Positions 46,897-55,987 of a stretch of DNA of 64,000 nt are shown in pieces. Under the pieces are notes generated by a model. That model had not been told where the DNA came from, made no database searches, and saw nothing but the letters and a program-made list of their open reading frames with translations. Within the stretch, counting starts at the first letter, position 1. The number at the start of each line of letters is the position of its first letter. The DNA comes from Reyranella massiliensis 521. Its GTDB lineage: Bacteria > Pseudomonadota > Alphaproteobacteria > Reyranellales > Reyranellaceae. The translations under genes were made by a program, and so were the position numbers. The DNA is taken from NCBI RefSeq assembly GCF_000312425.1, contig NZ_HE997181.1:1607561-1671560 (forward strand), given 5' to 3'.

Positions 46897-48111
46897 TCAG
46901 ACGGCTTGTGTGACCGTCCTGGGCGATGCGAGCGCCACGCGGCGGGCAAGCAGGGCATCGATCGTTAACGTGTCGTAGTCGAGCTCATCGGCCAGGATGT
47001 CGCGCGTGTGCTCGCCGAGCGCGGGAGGCGGTGCGTAGGTCGTCGCGCCGTCATGCAGCCGCACGGGATTGCGCAGCATGGGCAGCGAACTGCCCTTGGT
47101 ACTCGTCGTCGTCTCGATGAGGCCGTTGTGGACGACCTGCGGATCGCTCACGAGGGCCGGATATTCGTTGATGGGCGCGCAGAGGATGTCCAGCGCCTGC
47201 AGCATACTCACCCATTCCGCCGCCGTGCGGGTCTCGAAAACCTGGGACAATGCCTTGTCCAAGGCGTCGCGATTGCGCTGGCGGCTAGCGCTGTCGGCGA
47301 AGCGCGGATCGGCCTTCAACGGCGTGACGCCGATGCCGTCGCAGAAGGCCGGCCATTGATGATCGAGGACAGTGAACGAGAAGGATCCGTCGCTGGCCTT
47401 CATCGCGCCGGACGGGGCGATCAGCGGATGCTGGTTGCCCAGCCGCTGCGGCGCCTCGCCCGTAAGCAGGTACTCGGTGAGCGGAGGTCCCTGGAAAGCC
47501 ACGATCGAGTCGAGCAGCGAGACGCCAACCTTGCGGCCCTTGCCGTCGCGGGTGCGCATGAGCAGGGCGAGCACGCAGCCGCTGAAGGCGTTGGTTCCGG
47601 CGACCATGTCGGAGACGACATTGCCAATCCGCAACGGCTGGCCGTCGCGCTCGCCGACGATGCTCATCAGGCCGCCATAGGCCTGCATGATCGAATCGCC
47701 GGCGGGAAGATCGACGTTCGGTCCGCTCTCGCCGAAGCCTGTCACCGTGCAGTAGACGAGGCCCGGATTGGCTTTCGACAAGGCCTCATATCCGAGACCC
47801 AGCCGGTCGAGAACGCCGGGCCGGAAGCTTTCGACGACGACGTCCGCCCGGTTCGCAAGGTGCCGCGCAATCTCGATCGCTTCGGCTTGCTTCAGGTCCA
47901 GGCACAGGCCGCGCTTGTTTCGGTTGACGCTGATGAACGTGCCACCCAGCCCAGTATCGTTGGCGGCGCCCATCGTGCGTGACCAGTCGCCTCGCGGTGG
48001 TTCGATCTTGATAACGTCGGCACCGTGGTCGCCGAGCAACTGGCCGCAATAGGGACCCGCCACGCCCTGGCCGAAGTCCAAGACGCGCAGGCCCCTGAGG
48101 GGCTGGTTCAT
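46897..48111 (-). CDS. CaiB/BaiF family (class III) CoA-transferase (404 aa)
   Basis: The start GLRVLDFGQGVAGPYCGQLLGDHGADVIKIEPPRGD is the class III signature. The catalytic Asp168 follows LRIGNVVSD, aligning with Asp169 of formyl-CoA transferase. Such enzymes move CoA between carboxylic acids. The 4-bp overlap with the MaoC gene and the Bug gene downstream suggest uptake and CoA activation of an organic acid (inference). Nothing in the sequence identifies the acid. Confidence 0.92.
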   Translation of the reverse strand: MNQPLRGLRVLDFGQGVAGPYCGQLLGDHGADVIKIEPPRGDWSRTMGAANDTGLGGTFISVNRNKRGLCLDLKQAEAIEIARHLANRADVVVESFRPGVLDRLGLGYEALSKANPGLVYCTVTGFGESGPNVDLPAGDSIMQAYGGLMSIVGERDGQPLRIGNVVSDMVAGTNAFSGCVLALLMRTRDGKGRKVGVSLLDSIVAFQGPPLTEYLLTGEAPQRLGNQHPLIAPSGAMKASDGSFSFTVLDHQWPAFCDGIGVTPLKADPRFADSASRQRNRDALDKALSQVFETRTAAEWVSMLQALDILCAPINEYPALVSDPQVVHNGLIETTTSTKGSSLPMLRNPVRLHDGATTYAPPPALGEHTRDILADELDYDTLTIDALLARRVALASPRTVTQAV

Positions 48112-48557
48112 GGTAACTCGCCTTTGCGCATCATGAAGTTGCCCCAGAATTCCAAGGGCACGGCGCCAGTCTGGTTGACGACCGAGATGCGGACGGTGAT
48201 GACACCCCGTTTGCCGTCACCTATGTCCTTCAAGCCTTCCACCGTGATACGCGAATGCAGCGTATCGCCGGCCTTCACCGGTGCCGTGAACTTGAACTTG
48301 TCGAGGCCCAGTGCCGCCAGCGTGTACTTGCCGAGGATGTCCTCCAGCATGCCGGCGGCGATCGAGGCGGTCATCAGTCCCGGTGCGACACGGGTGCCGA
48401 AGATGCTGTGTTTCTTCGAGAATTCCTCATCGATGAACATCGGCAACTTCAAACCGGCAAAGCAGGTGAAGTTGACGATATCGGCCTCGGTGATGGTGCG
48501 GGCGTAGCTCTCGAACACTTCACCGACGAAATATTCGTCGTAGGTTTTCTGCGGCAT
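48108..48557 (-). CDS. MaoC-like hot-dog domain protein, catalytic residues replaced (149 aa)
   Basis: The MaoC hot-dog fold is recognisable (TITEADIVNFTCFAG, FGTRVAPGLMTASIAAGMLED, PVKAGDTLHSRITVEGLKD). In R-specific enoyl-CoA hydratases the active Asp and His lie in a D-x-NP-x-H motif followed by a VHGML-type segment. Here the same places read GLKLPMF and VAPGLM, so the usual catalytic pair appears absent. It may bind acyl-CoA, or work by another mechanism. GGAGG precedes the ATG at 48557. Confidence 0.8.
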   Translation of the reverse strand: MPQKTYDEYFVGEVFESYARTITEADIVNFTCFAGLKLPMFIDEEFSKKHSIFGTRVAPGLMTASIAAGMLEDILGKYTLAALGLDKFKFTAPVKAGDTLHSRITVEGLKDIGDGKRGVITVRISVVNQTGAVPLEFWGNFMMRKGELP

Positions 48558-48583
48558 CCTGTTTCCTCCAGTTGATGATGGCT

Positions 48584-49360
48584 TCAGTGCGTCGTCGTGC
48601 CGGCCATGGCCAGTGAGAGCGACTTGGCGGCGGCGCGAAGGCTCGCCTTGTGTTGCTTCAAGGCAGTTCGCATGCGCTCCGACGGCCCGGCGATCACGAT
48701 AGCTGCGATCACCCGGCCTCCCTCGCCATGGATCGGCGCCGCGAGGGCGCTGACGCCGACCACGCGTTCGTCGACGGTGAGGGCCAGACCGGCTTCGCGG
48801 ATCTCGGAAATTTCCTGGCGGAGCGTGCGGACGCTGGTGATGGTCTTGGGCGTAAAGGCGCGCAGCTTTTCGTTGCGGAGATATGTATCGCATCGATCCG
48901 CCGCCATGTGTGCCAGGAGGACCTTGCCGACTGCCGAGGCGTAGAGTTCACGCCGCTCGCCAAGGGGTACCGTGTAGCGCACGGGATTCGCGCTCTCGAC
49001 CTTGTCGACATACATCACGAGATCCGCGTCGGATGCCAAAGTTCCGATCAGCGACGTCTCACCGGTTTGATCAGCCAGGCGTTGCAGCACCGGACGCGCG
49101 AGATCCTGCAGACCCTGGCGAGCGACCACGCTGATCGCCAGAGCGACCATGTTCGGTCCCAGCCGGTATTTCCCCTGGACGTCGCGGATCAGGTAGCCGC
49201 TGTCCACCATGCCGGTAAGGAGGCCGACCACGCTGCTCTTCGGGGCATCCGCCCGGCGTGCCAGCTCGGACAGCGATTCACCGTCCCGCTCGCGTGCGAG
49301 ATGGCCGAGGATCGAGAAGATGCGATCGATTGACTGTGGAGCGGCTTGGGTAAGCGGCAT
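48584..49360 (-). CDS. IclR-family transcriptional regulator (258 aa)
   Basis: An N-terminal winged helix (about 10-70: SIDRIFSILGHLARERDGESLSELARRADAPKSSVVGLLTGM) is followed by the IclR effector domain (GETSLIGTLASDADLVMYVDKVE, TLASAVGKVLLAH-type block here YASAVGKVLLAHM, VDERVVGVSALAAPI). It is the first gene of the MaoC-CaiB-Bug set (27 bp before MaoC) and has a palindromic operator candidate just upstream, so it probably controls the operon and itself in response to the acid or its CoA ester. Confidence 0.9.
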   Translation of the reverse strand: MPLTQAAPQSIDRIFSILGHLARERDGESLSELARRADAPKSSVVGLLTGMVDSGYLIRDVQGKYRLGPNMVALAISVVARQGLQDLARPVLQRLADQTGETSLIGTLASDADLVMYVDKVESANPVRYTVPLGERRELYASAVGKVLLAHMAADRCDTYLRNEKLRAFTPKTITSVRTLRQEISEIREAGLALTVDERVVGVSALAAPIHGEGGRVIAAIVIAGPSERMRTALKQHKASLRAAAKSLSLAMAGTTTH

Positions 49361-49377
49361 GACGACCTTCCTTCAGG

Positions 49378-49414
49378 TGTTCGTATATACGTACAGAGGT
49401 CGTATTAACGAACA
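49378..49414. promoter_or_regulatory. Candidate IclR operator (paired inverted repeat)
   Basis: TGTTCGTATATACG (49378-49391) faces, in opposite orientation, TGTTCGTTAATACG (read on the minus strand, 49414-49401). The two 14-mers differ at two positions and are 9 bp apart. They start 18 bp upstream of the IclR start codon, where a repressor or activator pair would bind. A GTTCG core is also known in other IclR-type sites. Confidence 0.6.
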
Positions 49415-49516
49415 TTTCGATGAATAGAAAGGGCGCGCTCATGCGTCAAGCGTACTGCGTCTCGATAGCTTGATAGGCGAAAGGTCTTCAGAAGGTGGCG
49501 TAAGGCCCAGACGTCG

Positions 49517-50692
49517 TCAGTCGCCGTCTTTCCTGAACGGCGAATACTGCATCAGACCTTCGATCTCCTGCTCGACGGCAGGCCGCTCGCGCTTGAGATA
49601 ATCGTCGATGGCGCGGCGGAAGCCGGGATCGACGATCCAGTGCGCGGAGAAGGTCGGCACCGGCAGGTAGCCGCGCTGGATCTTGTGGTCGCCCTGGGCG
49701 CCGGCCTCGACGCGGGCCAGGCCATGGGCGATCGCATAGTCGATCGCCTGATAGTAGCAGGCCTCGAAATGCAGGAAGGCGTGGCTTTCGAGGCAGCCCC
49801 AGTAGCGGCCGTAGAGCGTGTCGTCGCCCTTGAGGTTGAGGGCGCCGCCGACCGGCCGGCCGTCGGCTTCGGCCATCACCAGCACGACCTTGTCGGCCAT
49901 GGTGCTGCCGAGGATGTCGAAGAAGGCGCGCGTGAGGTAGGGCGATCCCCATTTGCGGCCGCCGGTATCCATGTAGAAGGCGAAGAAGGCGTCCCAGTGC
50001 TCGGGGCCGATCTCGTCGCCACACAGCGCGCGCACCGTCAGCCCCTCGCGGCGCACGGACTCGCGTTCCTTGCGGATCGCCTTTCGCTTGCGCGACGCCA
50101 GCGCACCCAGGAAATCGTCGAAGGTGCGGTAGCCGTCGTTGTGCCAGTGATACTGCTGGCCGAGCCGGAGCAGCCAGCCGCGCGCGCCGAAGCGCTTCCA
50201 ATCGGCTTCGGTGCAGAAGGTGGCATGGACGGAGCTGATGTTGTTGTCGCCCGCGATCGTCGTCAGCATGTCGATCATCGCGTCGCGCACGGCCTCGGCG
50301 TAGGGGCCGGGCCGGGCGAAGAGGCGGGGACCGGGCACCGGCGTGAAGGGCACGGCGACCTGCAGCTTGGGGTAATAGCGACCGCCGGCACGCTCGAAAG
50401 CCTGCGCCCAGCCATGGTCGAACACATATTCGCCCTGGGAATGACCCTTCACATAGAGCGGTGCCGCACCCTGCAGGGTTCCGTCCGCAGCCTCGGCGAG
50501 GAGATATTGCGGCTGCCAGCCGGTACGTCGCCCGACCGATTTTGAATCCTCGAGCGCCTTCAGGAAGCGATAGCTGAGAAATGGATTGCCGGCCGAGCCG
50601 GGTGCGAGCGCACAGGCGTTCCACTGGGCGGCATCGACGGCCGCCAGCGAGTCGACGATACGCAGGCCGACGGTCGGGGTGTCATCCGGCAT
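49517..50692 (-). CDS. GNAT/FemAB-like acyltransferase family protein, COG3146 type (391 aa)
   Basis: The sequence has the double GNAT-like layout of the COG3146/PF04339 family: NPFLSYRFLKALEDSKSVGRRTGWQPQYLLAE, SVHATFCTEADWKRFGARGWLLRLGQQYHWHNDGYRTFDDFLGALASRKRKAIRKERE, FYMDTGGRKWGSPYLTRAFFDIL, and FEACYYQAIDYAIAHGLARVEAGAQGDHKIQRGY. Members are predicted N-acyltransferases related to FemAB peptidoglycan enzymes; substrates are not established. The gene lies between the IclR operon and the RND operon, 55 bp after the latter. Confidence 0.85.
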   Translation of the reverse strand: MPDDTPTVGLRIVDSLAAVDAAQWNACALAPGSAGNPFLSYRFLKALEDSKSVGRRTGWQPQYLLAEAADGTLQGAAPLYVKGHSQGEYVFDHGWAQAFERAGGRYYPKLQVAVPFTPVPGPRLFARPGPYAEAVRDAMIDMLTTIAGDNNISSVHATFCTEADWKRFGARGWLLRLGQQYHWHNDGYRTFDDFLGALASRKRKAIRKERESVRREGLTVRALCGDEIGPEHWDAFFAFYMDTGGRKWGSPYLTRAFFDILGSTMADKVVLVMAEADGRPVGGALNLKGDDTLYGRYWGCLESHAFLHFEACYYQAIDYAIAHGLARVEAGAQGDHKIQRGYLPVPTFSAHWIVDPGFRRAIDDYLKRERPAVEQEIEGLMQYSPFRKDGD

Positions 50693-50747
50693 GTCTACAG
50701 CATAGCGTGAATCGTGCCAGGAAAAGGGCGAAGAGAGTCCGCGGTTT

Positions 50748-53700
50748 TTACTCGGCTGGCTTGTGCTGACGTGCCACCTCGTCGGCAGACCGGCTGAAAC
50801 GCCGGGTTGCCCACGCGCCGATCCGGTCGATGTAGACCAGCACGACGGGCACGACGACCAGCGTGAGCAGGGTCGAGCTGATGAGGCCGCCGATCACCGC
50901 GTGCGCCATCGGTGCACGCTGCGTGGCACCTTCGCCCAGGCCCAACGCCAGCGGCATCATGCCGAAGACCATCGCGAGCGTGGTCATCAGGATGGGGCGC
51001 AGGCGAATGGTGCCGGCTTCGAGTAGGGCCTCGTCGACCGGCGCTCCGCGCGCGCGCGCCTGATTGAAGAAATCGACCAGCAGGATGGCGTTCTTCGTGA
51101 CGAGGCCCATCAACATGATGAAGCCGATGGCCGAGAAGATGTTGAGCGTCGTCCCGGCGATCAGCAGGCCCAGGAACACGCCGATCAGCGACATCGGCAG
51201 CGACATCATGATGGCGATGGGCTGCAGGAAGCTGCCGAACTGCGAGGCGAGGATCAGGTAGATGAGGATGACGGCGAGCAGCAGCGCCTGACCGGCATAG
51301 GCGGCACTCTCGGCCATGTCCTTGGTCGAACCACCGAAGACGAAGCGATAGCCCGGCGGCAGCGGCGTGTCGGCCAGGATCTTCTGCAGGTCGGCCGAGG
51401 CCTCGCCGGTGGAGCGGCCGAACACGTTGGCGGTGATCCAGACCTCGCGATTGAGGTCGCGGCGGTTGATCTGCGAGGCGCCGACGTCGTTCACGACGTC
51501 GGCGATCTGGGCGATATGCACCATGCGCGGCAGCCCGCTGGGCTCGGTGCCAGCGGTGAACCAGATGCGCTGCAGGTCGGCGATCCCGGTGCGGTCGTTG
51601 AGGGGCAGGCGGACCATGACGAGATAGTTCTCGCCGTCCGGAGCACGCCACAGGCTGGTCTCGTCTCCGGCGAAGAGGGCGCGCAGCGACTGCGCGACGG
51701 CAGCCGAGCCGAGGCCGAGGTCGGAGGCGGCATCGCGGCGCAGGCGCACCGACAGGACGGGCTTGGCCGCCTTCAGGTTGCGGTCGAGATCGACCACGCC
51801 GGGGATCGCCGCGGCGCGCTTCATGACCGCCTGCGAGAGCTGGTCCAGTACGGCGGTGTCGGGGCCCTGCAAGGAGAGCTGCAGATCCTTCTGCACGCCG
51901 CCGCCCGGACCGCCGGGAATATTGATCGAGACCAGGATCCCGGGGATCTGGGCCAGGCGTTCGCGAATCGGCTGGGCAAGCTGGCTCGGCGAGCGCTTGC
52001 GCTCGTTCACCGGCTTGAGCTTGAGGTAGAGGCTGCCCTGGTTCTTGCCGTTGGCGTAGCCGGTATTGACGGCGCCGTAGGTGTACTCGATCTCGGGGAA
52101 TTCGCGCAGGGCGGCATCGACCTGGCGCAGCTTGGCTTCGGTATATTCCAGCGACGAGCCGACCGGGGTCTCGATGCTGATCACCTGTTCGCCGAGGTCG
52201 GCCTGCGGCACAAACTCGAAACCGATGTACTTCGGCAGGGCGAAGCTTCCGAGGAAGGTGGCCAGCGCGATCAGCAGGGTCGTCTTGGGCCAGCGCAGCG
52301 ACCAGCCGAGCACGCCGCGATAGAAGCGGTTGGCGTGGTCCTGGGCGCCGTTGACGATGCGGGCGAAGCGGCCGTTGCCGTGGGCCTGCGGATCGTACCA
52401 GACCGACGACAGCATTGGGTCGAGGGTGAAGGATACGAACAGCGAGATCAGCACCGCCGCCGAGACCATGACGCCGAACTGGAAGAAGAAGCGGCCGATG
52501 ATGCCGCCCATGAAGGCCACGGGCAGGAACACCGCGACGATGCAGAAGGTCGTGGCCAGGACGGCGAGGCCGATCTCGTTCGTGCCGTCGATGGCGGCCT
52601 GGCGGTGCGTCTTTCCGAAGCCGATGTGACGCATGATGTTCTCGCGCACCACGATGGCGTCGTCGATCAGGATGCCGATGGCGAGGCTCAGCGCCATCAG
52701 GGTGAGGACGTTCAGGGTGAAGCCGAAGGCCGCCATCACCATGAACGAGCCGAACACCGAGATCGGCAGCGCCAAGCCGGTGATGACGGTGCTGCGCCAG
52801 GAATGCAGGAACAGGAAGACGATGGCGATGGTGAGCAGGCCACCCTCGATCATCGTCTGCTGGACGTTGTTGACCGAGTTCTGGATGCCGCGCGAGCTGT
52901 CGCGGACGATCTCCAGCTTGACGTCGGGCGGCAGCGACGACTGCAGCTCGGCGATAGCGCGGCGCACGCCGCGGGCCACTTCGATCGTGTTCGAGCCCTG
53001 CGTCTTCACGATGTCGATGGCAAGCGCGCGCTCGCCGTTCAGGGTCGCAACGTTTTCCAGTTCCTGCTGGCCGTCGACGACGTTGGCGACCTGACGGAGA
53101 TAGACCGGGGCAGGGCCGCGGCGGGCCACGATCAGGTCGGCAAATTCACCTGGCTCGGCCATGCGGCCGGTGACCTCGACAAGGCGGTCGTCGTTGCCGC
53201 GCTGCACGTTGCCGGCGGGGAAGTTCTGATTCTCGTCCTTCACCGCCCGCATGATGTCGTTCACGCCCACGCGCAGGGCATGCATGCGGCCCGGATCGAG
53301 CTCGATGTTGATCTGGCGCTTCAGCCCGCCGGCGATGGTGGCGCGACCGACATCGCGCACTGTCTGCAGGCGTTTGACGATGAGCTGGTCGGCCAGCGTG
53401 GTGAGATCGCGCACCGAGCGGATATCGGACCGTACGGCAATCGAGACGATCGGCTGGTCGTCCGGATTGAAGCGCTGGATGAGCGGTTCCTTGATCTCCG
53501 GCCGGAAGGCCGCGCGGACCTGCTGTACCTTCTCGCGCACGTCCTGCATGGCGACCGCCGACGGCACCGAGAGCTCGAACTCCGCAATGACGAAGGACTT
53601 GCCCTCCAGCGAGCGCGAATACAGCGACTTGATGCCGGCAATGGCGTTGACCGATTCCTCGATCTTGCGGCTGATCTCGGTCTCGACTGTCTCAGGCGAG

Positions 53701-53861
53701 GCGCCGGGATAGTCGGTGGTCACCACGACGACGGGAAAGTCGACGTTGGGGAACTGGTCGATGCCGAGCTGCCGGTAGGAGAACAGGCCCATGACCAGCA
53801 ACGCCACCATCATCATGGTGGCGAAGACCGGGTTGTCGACGGCGATCTGGGTGAGTTTCAT
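50748..53861 (-). CDS. RND efflux permease, AcrB/MdtB-like (1037 aa)
   Basis: A full-length inner-membrane RND transporter with 12 membrane helices and two large periplasmic loops. The N-terminus ([38 protein letters not shown]) and the proton-relay Asp pair in [13 protein letters not shown] (helix 4) are typical of the hydrophobe/amphiphile efflux (HAE1) group rather than metal pumps, which carry Met clusters. It acts with the adjacent membrane fusion protein. No outer-membrane TolC gene is present here. Confidence 0.93.
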   Translation of the reverse strand: MKLTQIAVDNPVFATMMMVALLVMGLFSYRQLGIDQFPNVDFPVVVVTTDYPGASPETVETEISRKIEESVNAIAGIKSLYSRSLEGKSFVIAEFELSVPSAVAMQDVREKVQQVRAAFRPEIKEPLIQRFNPDDQPIVSIAVRSDIRSVRDLTTLADQLIVKRLQTVRDVGRATIAGGLKRQINIELDPGRMHALRVGVNDIMRAVKDENQNFPAGNVQRGNDDRLVEVTGRMAEPGEFADLIVARRGPAPVYLRQVANVVDGQQELENVATLNGERALAIDIVKTQGSNTIEVARGVRRAIAELQSSLPPDVKLEIVRDSSRGIQNSVNNVQQTMIEGGLLTIAIVFLFLHSWRSTVITGLALPISVFGSFMVMAAFGFTLNVLTLMALSLAIGILIDDAIVVRENIMRHIGFGKTHRQAAIDGTNEIGLAVLATTFCIVAVFLPVAFMGGIIGRFFFQFGVMVSAAVLISLFVSFTLDPMLSSVWYDPQAHGNGRFARIVNGAQDHANRFYRGVLGWSLRWPKTTLLIALATFLGSFALPKYIGFEFVPQADLGEQVISIETPVGSSLEYTEAKLRQVDAALREFPEIEYTYGAVNTGYANGKNQGSLYLKLKPVNERKRSPSQLAQPIRERLAQIPGILVSINIPGGPGGGVQKDLQLSLQGPDTAVLDQLSQAVMKRAAAIPGVVDLDRNLKAAKPVLSVRLRRDAASDLGLGSAAVAQSLRALFAGDETSLWRAPDGENYLVMVRLPLNDRTGIADLQRIWFTAGTEPSGLPRMVHIAQIADVVNDVGASQINRRDLNREVWITANVFGRSTGEASADLQKILADTPLPPGYRFVFGGSTKDMAESAAYAGQALLLAVILIYLILASQFGSFLQPIAIMMSLPMSLIGVFLGLLIAGTTLNIFSAIGFIMLMGLVTKNAILLVDFFNQARARGAPVDEALLEAGTIRLRPILMTTLAMVFGMMPLALGLGEGATQRAPMAHAVIGGLISSTLLTLVVVPVVLVYIDRIGAWATRRFSRSADEVARQHKPAE

Positions 53862-53863
53862 CG

Positions 53864-55015
53864 TCAGGGCCGCGGAGCAGCCTGGCGGCCTTCGACAAGC
53901 TTGACCTTCTGTCCGGCGGTCAGGCCGGGCAGGGGCGCGGAGACGATCGTCATGCCCGATTCGAGGCCCTTCACCTCGACCAGCTCACCGCGCGACCAGG
54001 TACGGACGGCGCCCACGGGCTTGCGCACCAGCTCGCCGTTCTCGACCGCCAGCACATAGTCGCCTTGATCGTCCTTGCGCATCGCTGGCGCGGGCACCGC
54101 AAGCGCGTGGCTCTTCTCCTGGACCATCACCGAACCGGAGGCGAACAGGCCGCCGCGCAATGCGTCGTGGCGGTCCATGACCTCGACATAGACCGGGATC
54201 GACCGCGACCCCGCCTGAGTCGTCGGGCTGATGCGGGTGATCTTGCCGTCGAATGTCCGGTCGCCGAAGCCTTCGAGGGTCACGGTCGCGACCTGTCCCA
54301 CCTTCATGCGCACCACGTCGGCGGCCGGCATCTGGGCCATGATCTCGACGTGGCTGGTGTCGAGCAAAGCCACGATCCTGCCGTCGATCGGCAACGATTC
54401 GCCCTGGTTGGCGATGCGTTCACCGATCACGCCGTCGAACGGGGCGCGGACGTCGGCATCGGCCAGGTTCTTGCGGGCAACCTCGAGCTGCGCTTCGGCG
54501 ACGGCGACCATCGAAGCGCGGTTCTCGGCCGTGGCGCGGGCCTGATCGGCGGCCGACTGCGAGACAATGTTGCGGTTGGCGAGCGTTTCCTTGTCGTTGC
54601 GGTCGCGCGCCGTCCATCGTGCGTCGGCGCGAGCAGCTTCAAGCGCCGACTGGCGCTCGTTCACCTTGGCCTGCAGCTCGATGGTCTCGAAGCGGGCGAT
54701 GACCTGGCCCGCGGTCACACGGTCGCCTTCGCGTACCATGACGTCGGCGAGACGGCCGGCGACGCGGCTCTTCACGATCGTCTGGTCGATCGGCTGCGTC
54801 GTGCCCGTGAACCGGACCACATCGACGAGGCCGCGCGGCTTGATCGTATGGACTTCGGCCGGGATGAGTTCGAGCGGGCGATCGGCCTTCGTCGCTGCCA
54901 CGTCCTTTGTCGTCGCGGCCGTGGTCTTGCCGCTCTTCCAGGCGAAAGACGCGCCGCCCAACAGGAGGGCCGCGACGGCAATGCCGGCGAACAGCCATTT
55001 TTGCTTAGTTTTCAT
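53864..55015 (-). CDS. RND periplasmic adaptor (membrane fusion protein) (383 aa)
   Basis: After an N-terminal anchor helix (about 8-26), the protein has the barrel-sandwich/lipoyl strands (VKSRVAGRLADVMVREGDRVTAGQVIARFET), an alpha-hairpin (ALEAARADARWTARDRNDKETLANRN), the second lipoyl half (ADVRAPFDGVIGERIANQGE) and beta-barrel and proximal domains. It bridges the RND pump to an outer-membrane channel. Its ATG overlaps the TetR stop by 4 bp and the pump gene starts 2 bp later. Confidence 0.92.
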   Translation of the reverse strand: MKTKQKWLFAGIAVAALLLGGASFAWKSGKTTAATTKDVAATKADRPLELIPAEVHTIKPRGLVDVVRFTGTTQPIDQTIVKSRVAGRLADVMVREGDRVTAGQVIARFETIELQAKVNERQSALEAARADARWTARDRNDKETLANRNIVSQSAADQARATAENRASMVAVAEAQLEVARKNLADADVRAPFDGVIGERIANQGESLPIDGRIVALLDTSHVEIMAQMPAADVVRMKVGQVATVTLEGFGDRTFDGKITRISPTTQAGSRSIPVYVEVMDRHDALRGGLFASGSVMVQEKSHALAVPAPAMRKDDQGDYVLAVENGELVRKPVGAVRTWSRGELVEVKGLESGMTIVSAPLPGLTAGQKVKLVEGRQAAPRP

Positions 55016-55668
55016 GGCCGCAGACCCTTGAGAACGAAATCGAGGTGGGCGTCGTAGTAGTCGTCGCTGTCGACGGTCCGGGGATCGAAAGGCGCAAGCG
55101 ACCGCTTCCAGACCGAGAACATGGCGAGGGGCTGAACGATGATGACCGCCGTCATCTCGAGGTTGGGGAGAGGGCGGAACTCGCCGCTCTCCACGCCGCG
55201 GCGCAAGGTGCGGACGAAGAGGTCGTGGCTACGCCGGTCGAAGTGCGTGCAGAAGAAGCGGGCGACGTCGGGAAAATTGCCGGCCTCGGCCAGGATCAGT
55301 TTGATGACGCCGCCGGCCGGGCTCTCTTCGAAGGAACGAAAGCCGGCCACGAGCTCGCGCAGCAACTGCTCGCTGGTTCCTTCGAAGCGGTCGATCATCT
55401 CGGTCGCCTCGGCGAGCGGCCCGCCGATCGCTTCGGTGATGACCGCCTTGAAGAGTTCTTCCTTGTTCTTGAAGTAGAGGTAGGGGAGGCCCTTGCTGAC
55501 CGACGCGGCTCTGGCGACGTCGTCCAGTTTGGTGGCGGCAAAGCCGCGGGTGACGAACAGGTCGAGCGCTGCGCGGGCAATTTCGCCGGTGCGATCCTGC
55601 GGCCGCCGTGTTCTCGGCGGAAGATCGCCGCCATCACCGGCGGTATTGACTGACTGTTCAGTACCCAT
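55012..55668 (-). CDS. TetR/AcrR-family repressor of the efflux operon (218 aa)
   Basis: The helix-turn-helix is at about 30-80 (GEIARAALDLFVTRGFAATKLDDVARAASVSKGLPYLYFKNKEELFKAV), followed by an all-helical ligand domain (TetR C-terminal type with ELVAGFRSFEESPAGGVIKLILAEAGNFPDVARFF). Being first in the TetR-MFP-RND operon, it should repress its own transcript until a pump substrate binds. The ATG at 55668 is used; a start at 55704 is possible. A palindrome lies within the first codons. Confidence 0.9.
   Translation of the reverse strand: MGTEQSVNTAGDGGDLPPRTRRPQDRTGEIARAALDLFVTRGFAATKLDDVARAASVSKGLPYLYFKNKEELFKAVITEAIGGPLAEATEMIDRFEGTSEQLLRELVAGFRSFEESPAGGVIKLILAEAGNFPDVARFFCTHFDRRSHDLFVRTLRRGVESGEFRPLPNLEMTAVIIVQPLAMFSVWKRSLAPFDPRTVDSDDYYDAHLDFVLKGLRP
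55653..55662. promoter_or_regulatory. Candidate TetR operator at the start of its own gene
   Basis: ACTGTTCAGT is a palindrome with a 2-base centre, beside a TGACTGACTG repeat at 55651-55656 and upstream bases. It lies 6-15 bases after the first base of the TetR ATG. Upstream on the minus strand, TTGAAG and TACATG are 17 bp apart, so transcription may begin at or next to the ATG (leaderless). Confidence 0.4.
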
Positions 55669-55735
55669 ATGCCGCCATGTAGAGCGGAATTGATCGGCCT
55701 TCAAGGCTGTCAGCAGGGGGCCTGAAAAGAAAAAA

Positions 55736-55760
55736 GTCCGGCAGACCGAAGTCGCCGGAC
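55736..55760 (-). terminator. Intrinsic terminator after the nrdJ/peptide region
   Basis: GTCCGGC (55736-55742) and GCCGGAC (55754-55760) form a perfect 7-bp stem with an 11-base loop. On the minus strand it is followed by TTTTTTCTTTT. It separates the nrdJ-peptide-hairpin region from the TetR operon promoter. Confidence 0.88.
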
Positions 55761-55930
55761 GCTTTAGCTAGTTTCCGCCTTTCCGCCCCGGCAAGCCGGG
55801 ACGTCGGATCAGCTTATTGCTCGTCTTCTAGAGGTGGCTTCCGGTGGGGCCCCTGAGGGGCGCCCACACGGAAGCCGAAAGGCGTTGGTTAGAGGGGCCA
55901 AAGTGAACTTTGGCCTACGCCCTTTCCTAT
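55761..55930 (-). ncRNA. Candidate structured RNA between a small peptide gene and a terminator
   Basis: Reading the minus strand there are three hairpins before the terminator. First, GGCCAAAG/CTTTGGCC with a 4-base loop (55896-55915). Second, an 18-bp interrupted stem (55836-55876) built of GGCTTCCG/CGGAAGCC, GTGGG/CCCAC and GCCCC/GGGGC with single-base bulges. Third, CCCGG/CCGGG (55787-55800). No open frame of note runs through this stretch on either strand. It may be a 3'-derived small RNA or an extended 3' UTR. Biological role unknown. Confidence 0.5.
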
Positions 55931-55987
55931 TTACTGCTTCTTCTTCTTAGCAGCCTTCTTCTTAGCAGCCTTCTTCTTAGCAGCCAT
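55931..55987 (-). CDS. 18-residue Lys/Ala repeat peptide
   Basis: The frame encodes MAAKKKAAKKKAAKKKKQ, three AAKKK units and a final KQ. The ATG at 55987 is preceded by ATAGGAGACAGTT, a strong Shine-Dalgarno at ideal spacing, and the frame ends with TAA. The composition resembles the basic tails of histone-H1-like proteins, but no longer protein is encoded here. It lies 78 bp after the nrdJ stop on the same strand and just before a structured region. Whether the peptide or the act of translation matters is unknown. Confidence 0.55.
   Translation of the reverse strand: MAAKKKAAKKKAAKKKKQ

Noticed and set aside
51516..54059. 847-codon plus-strand frame opposite the RND operon
   Set aside because: Lies over the pump and adaptor genes in the opposite direction, with low-complexity acidic/His content.
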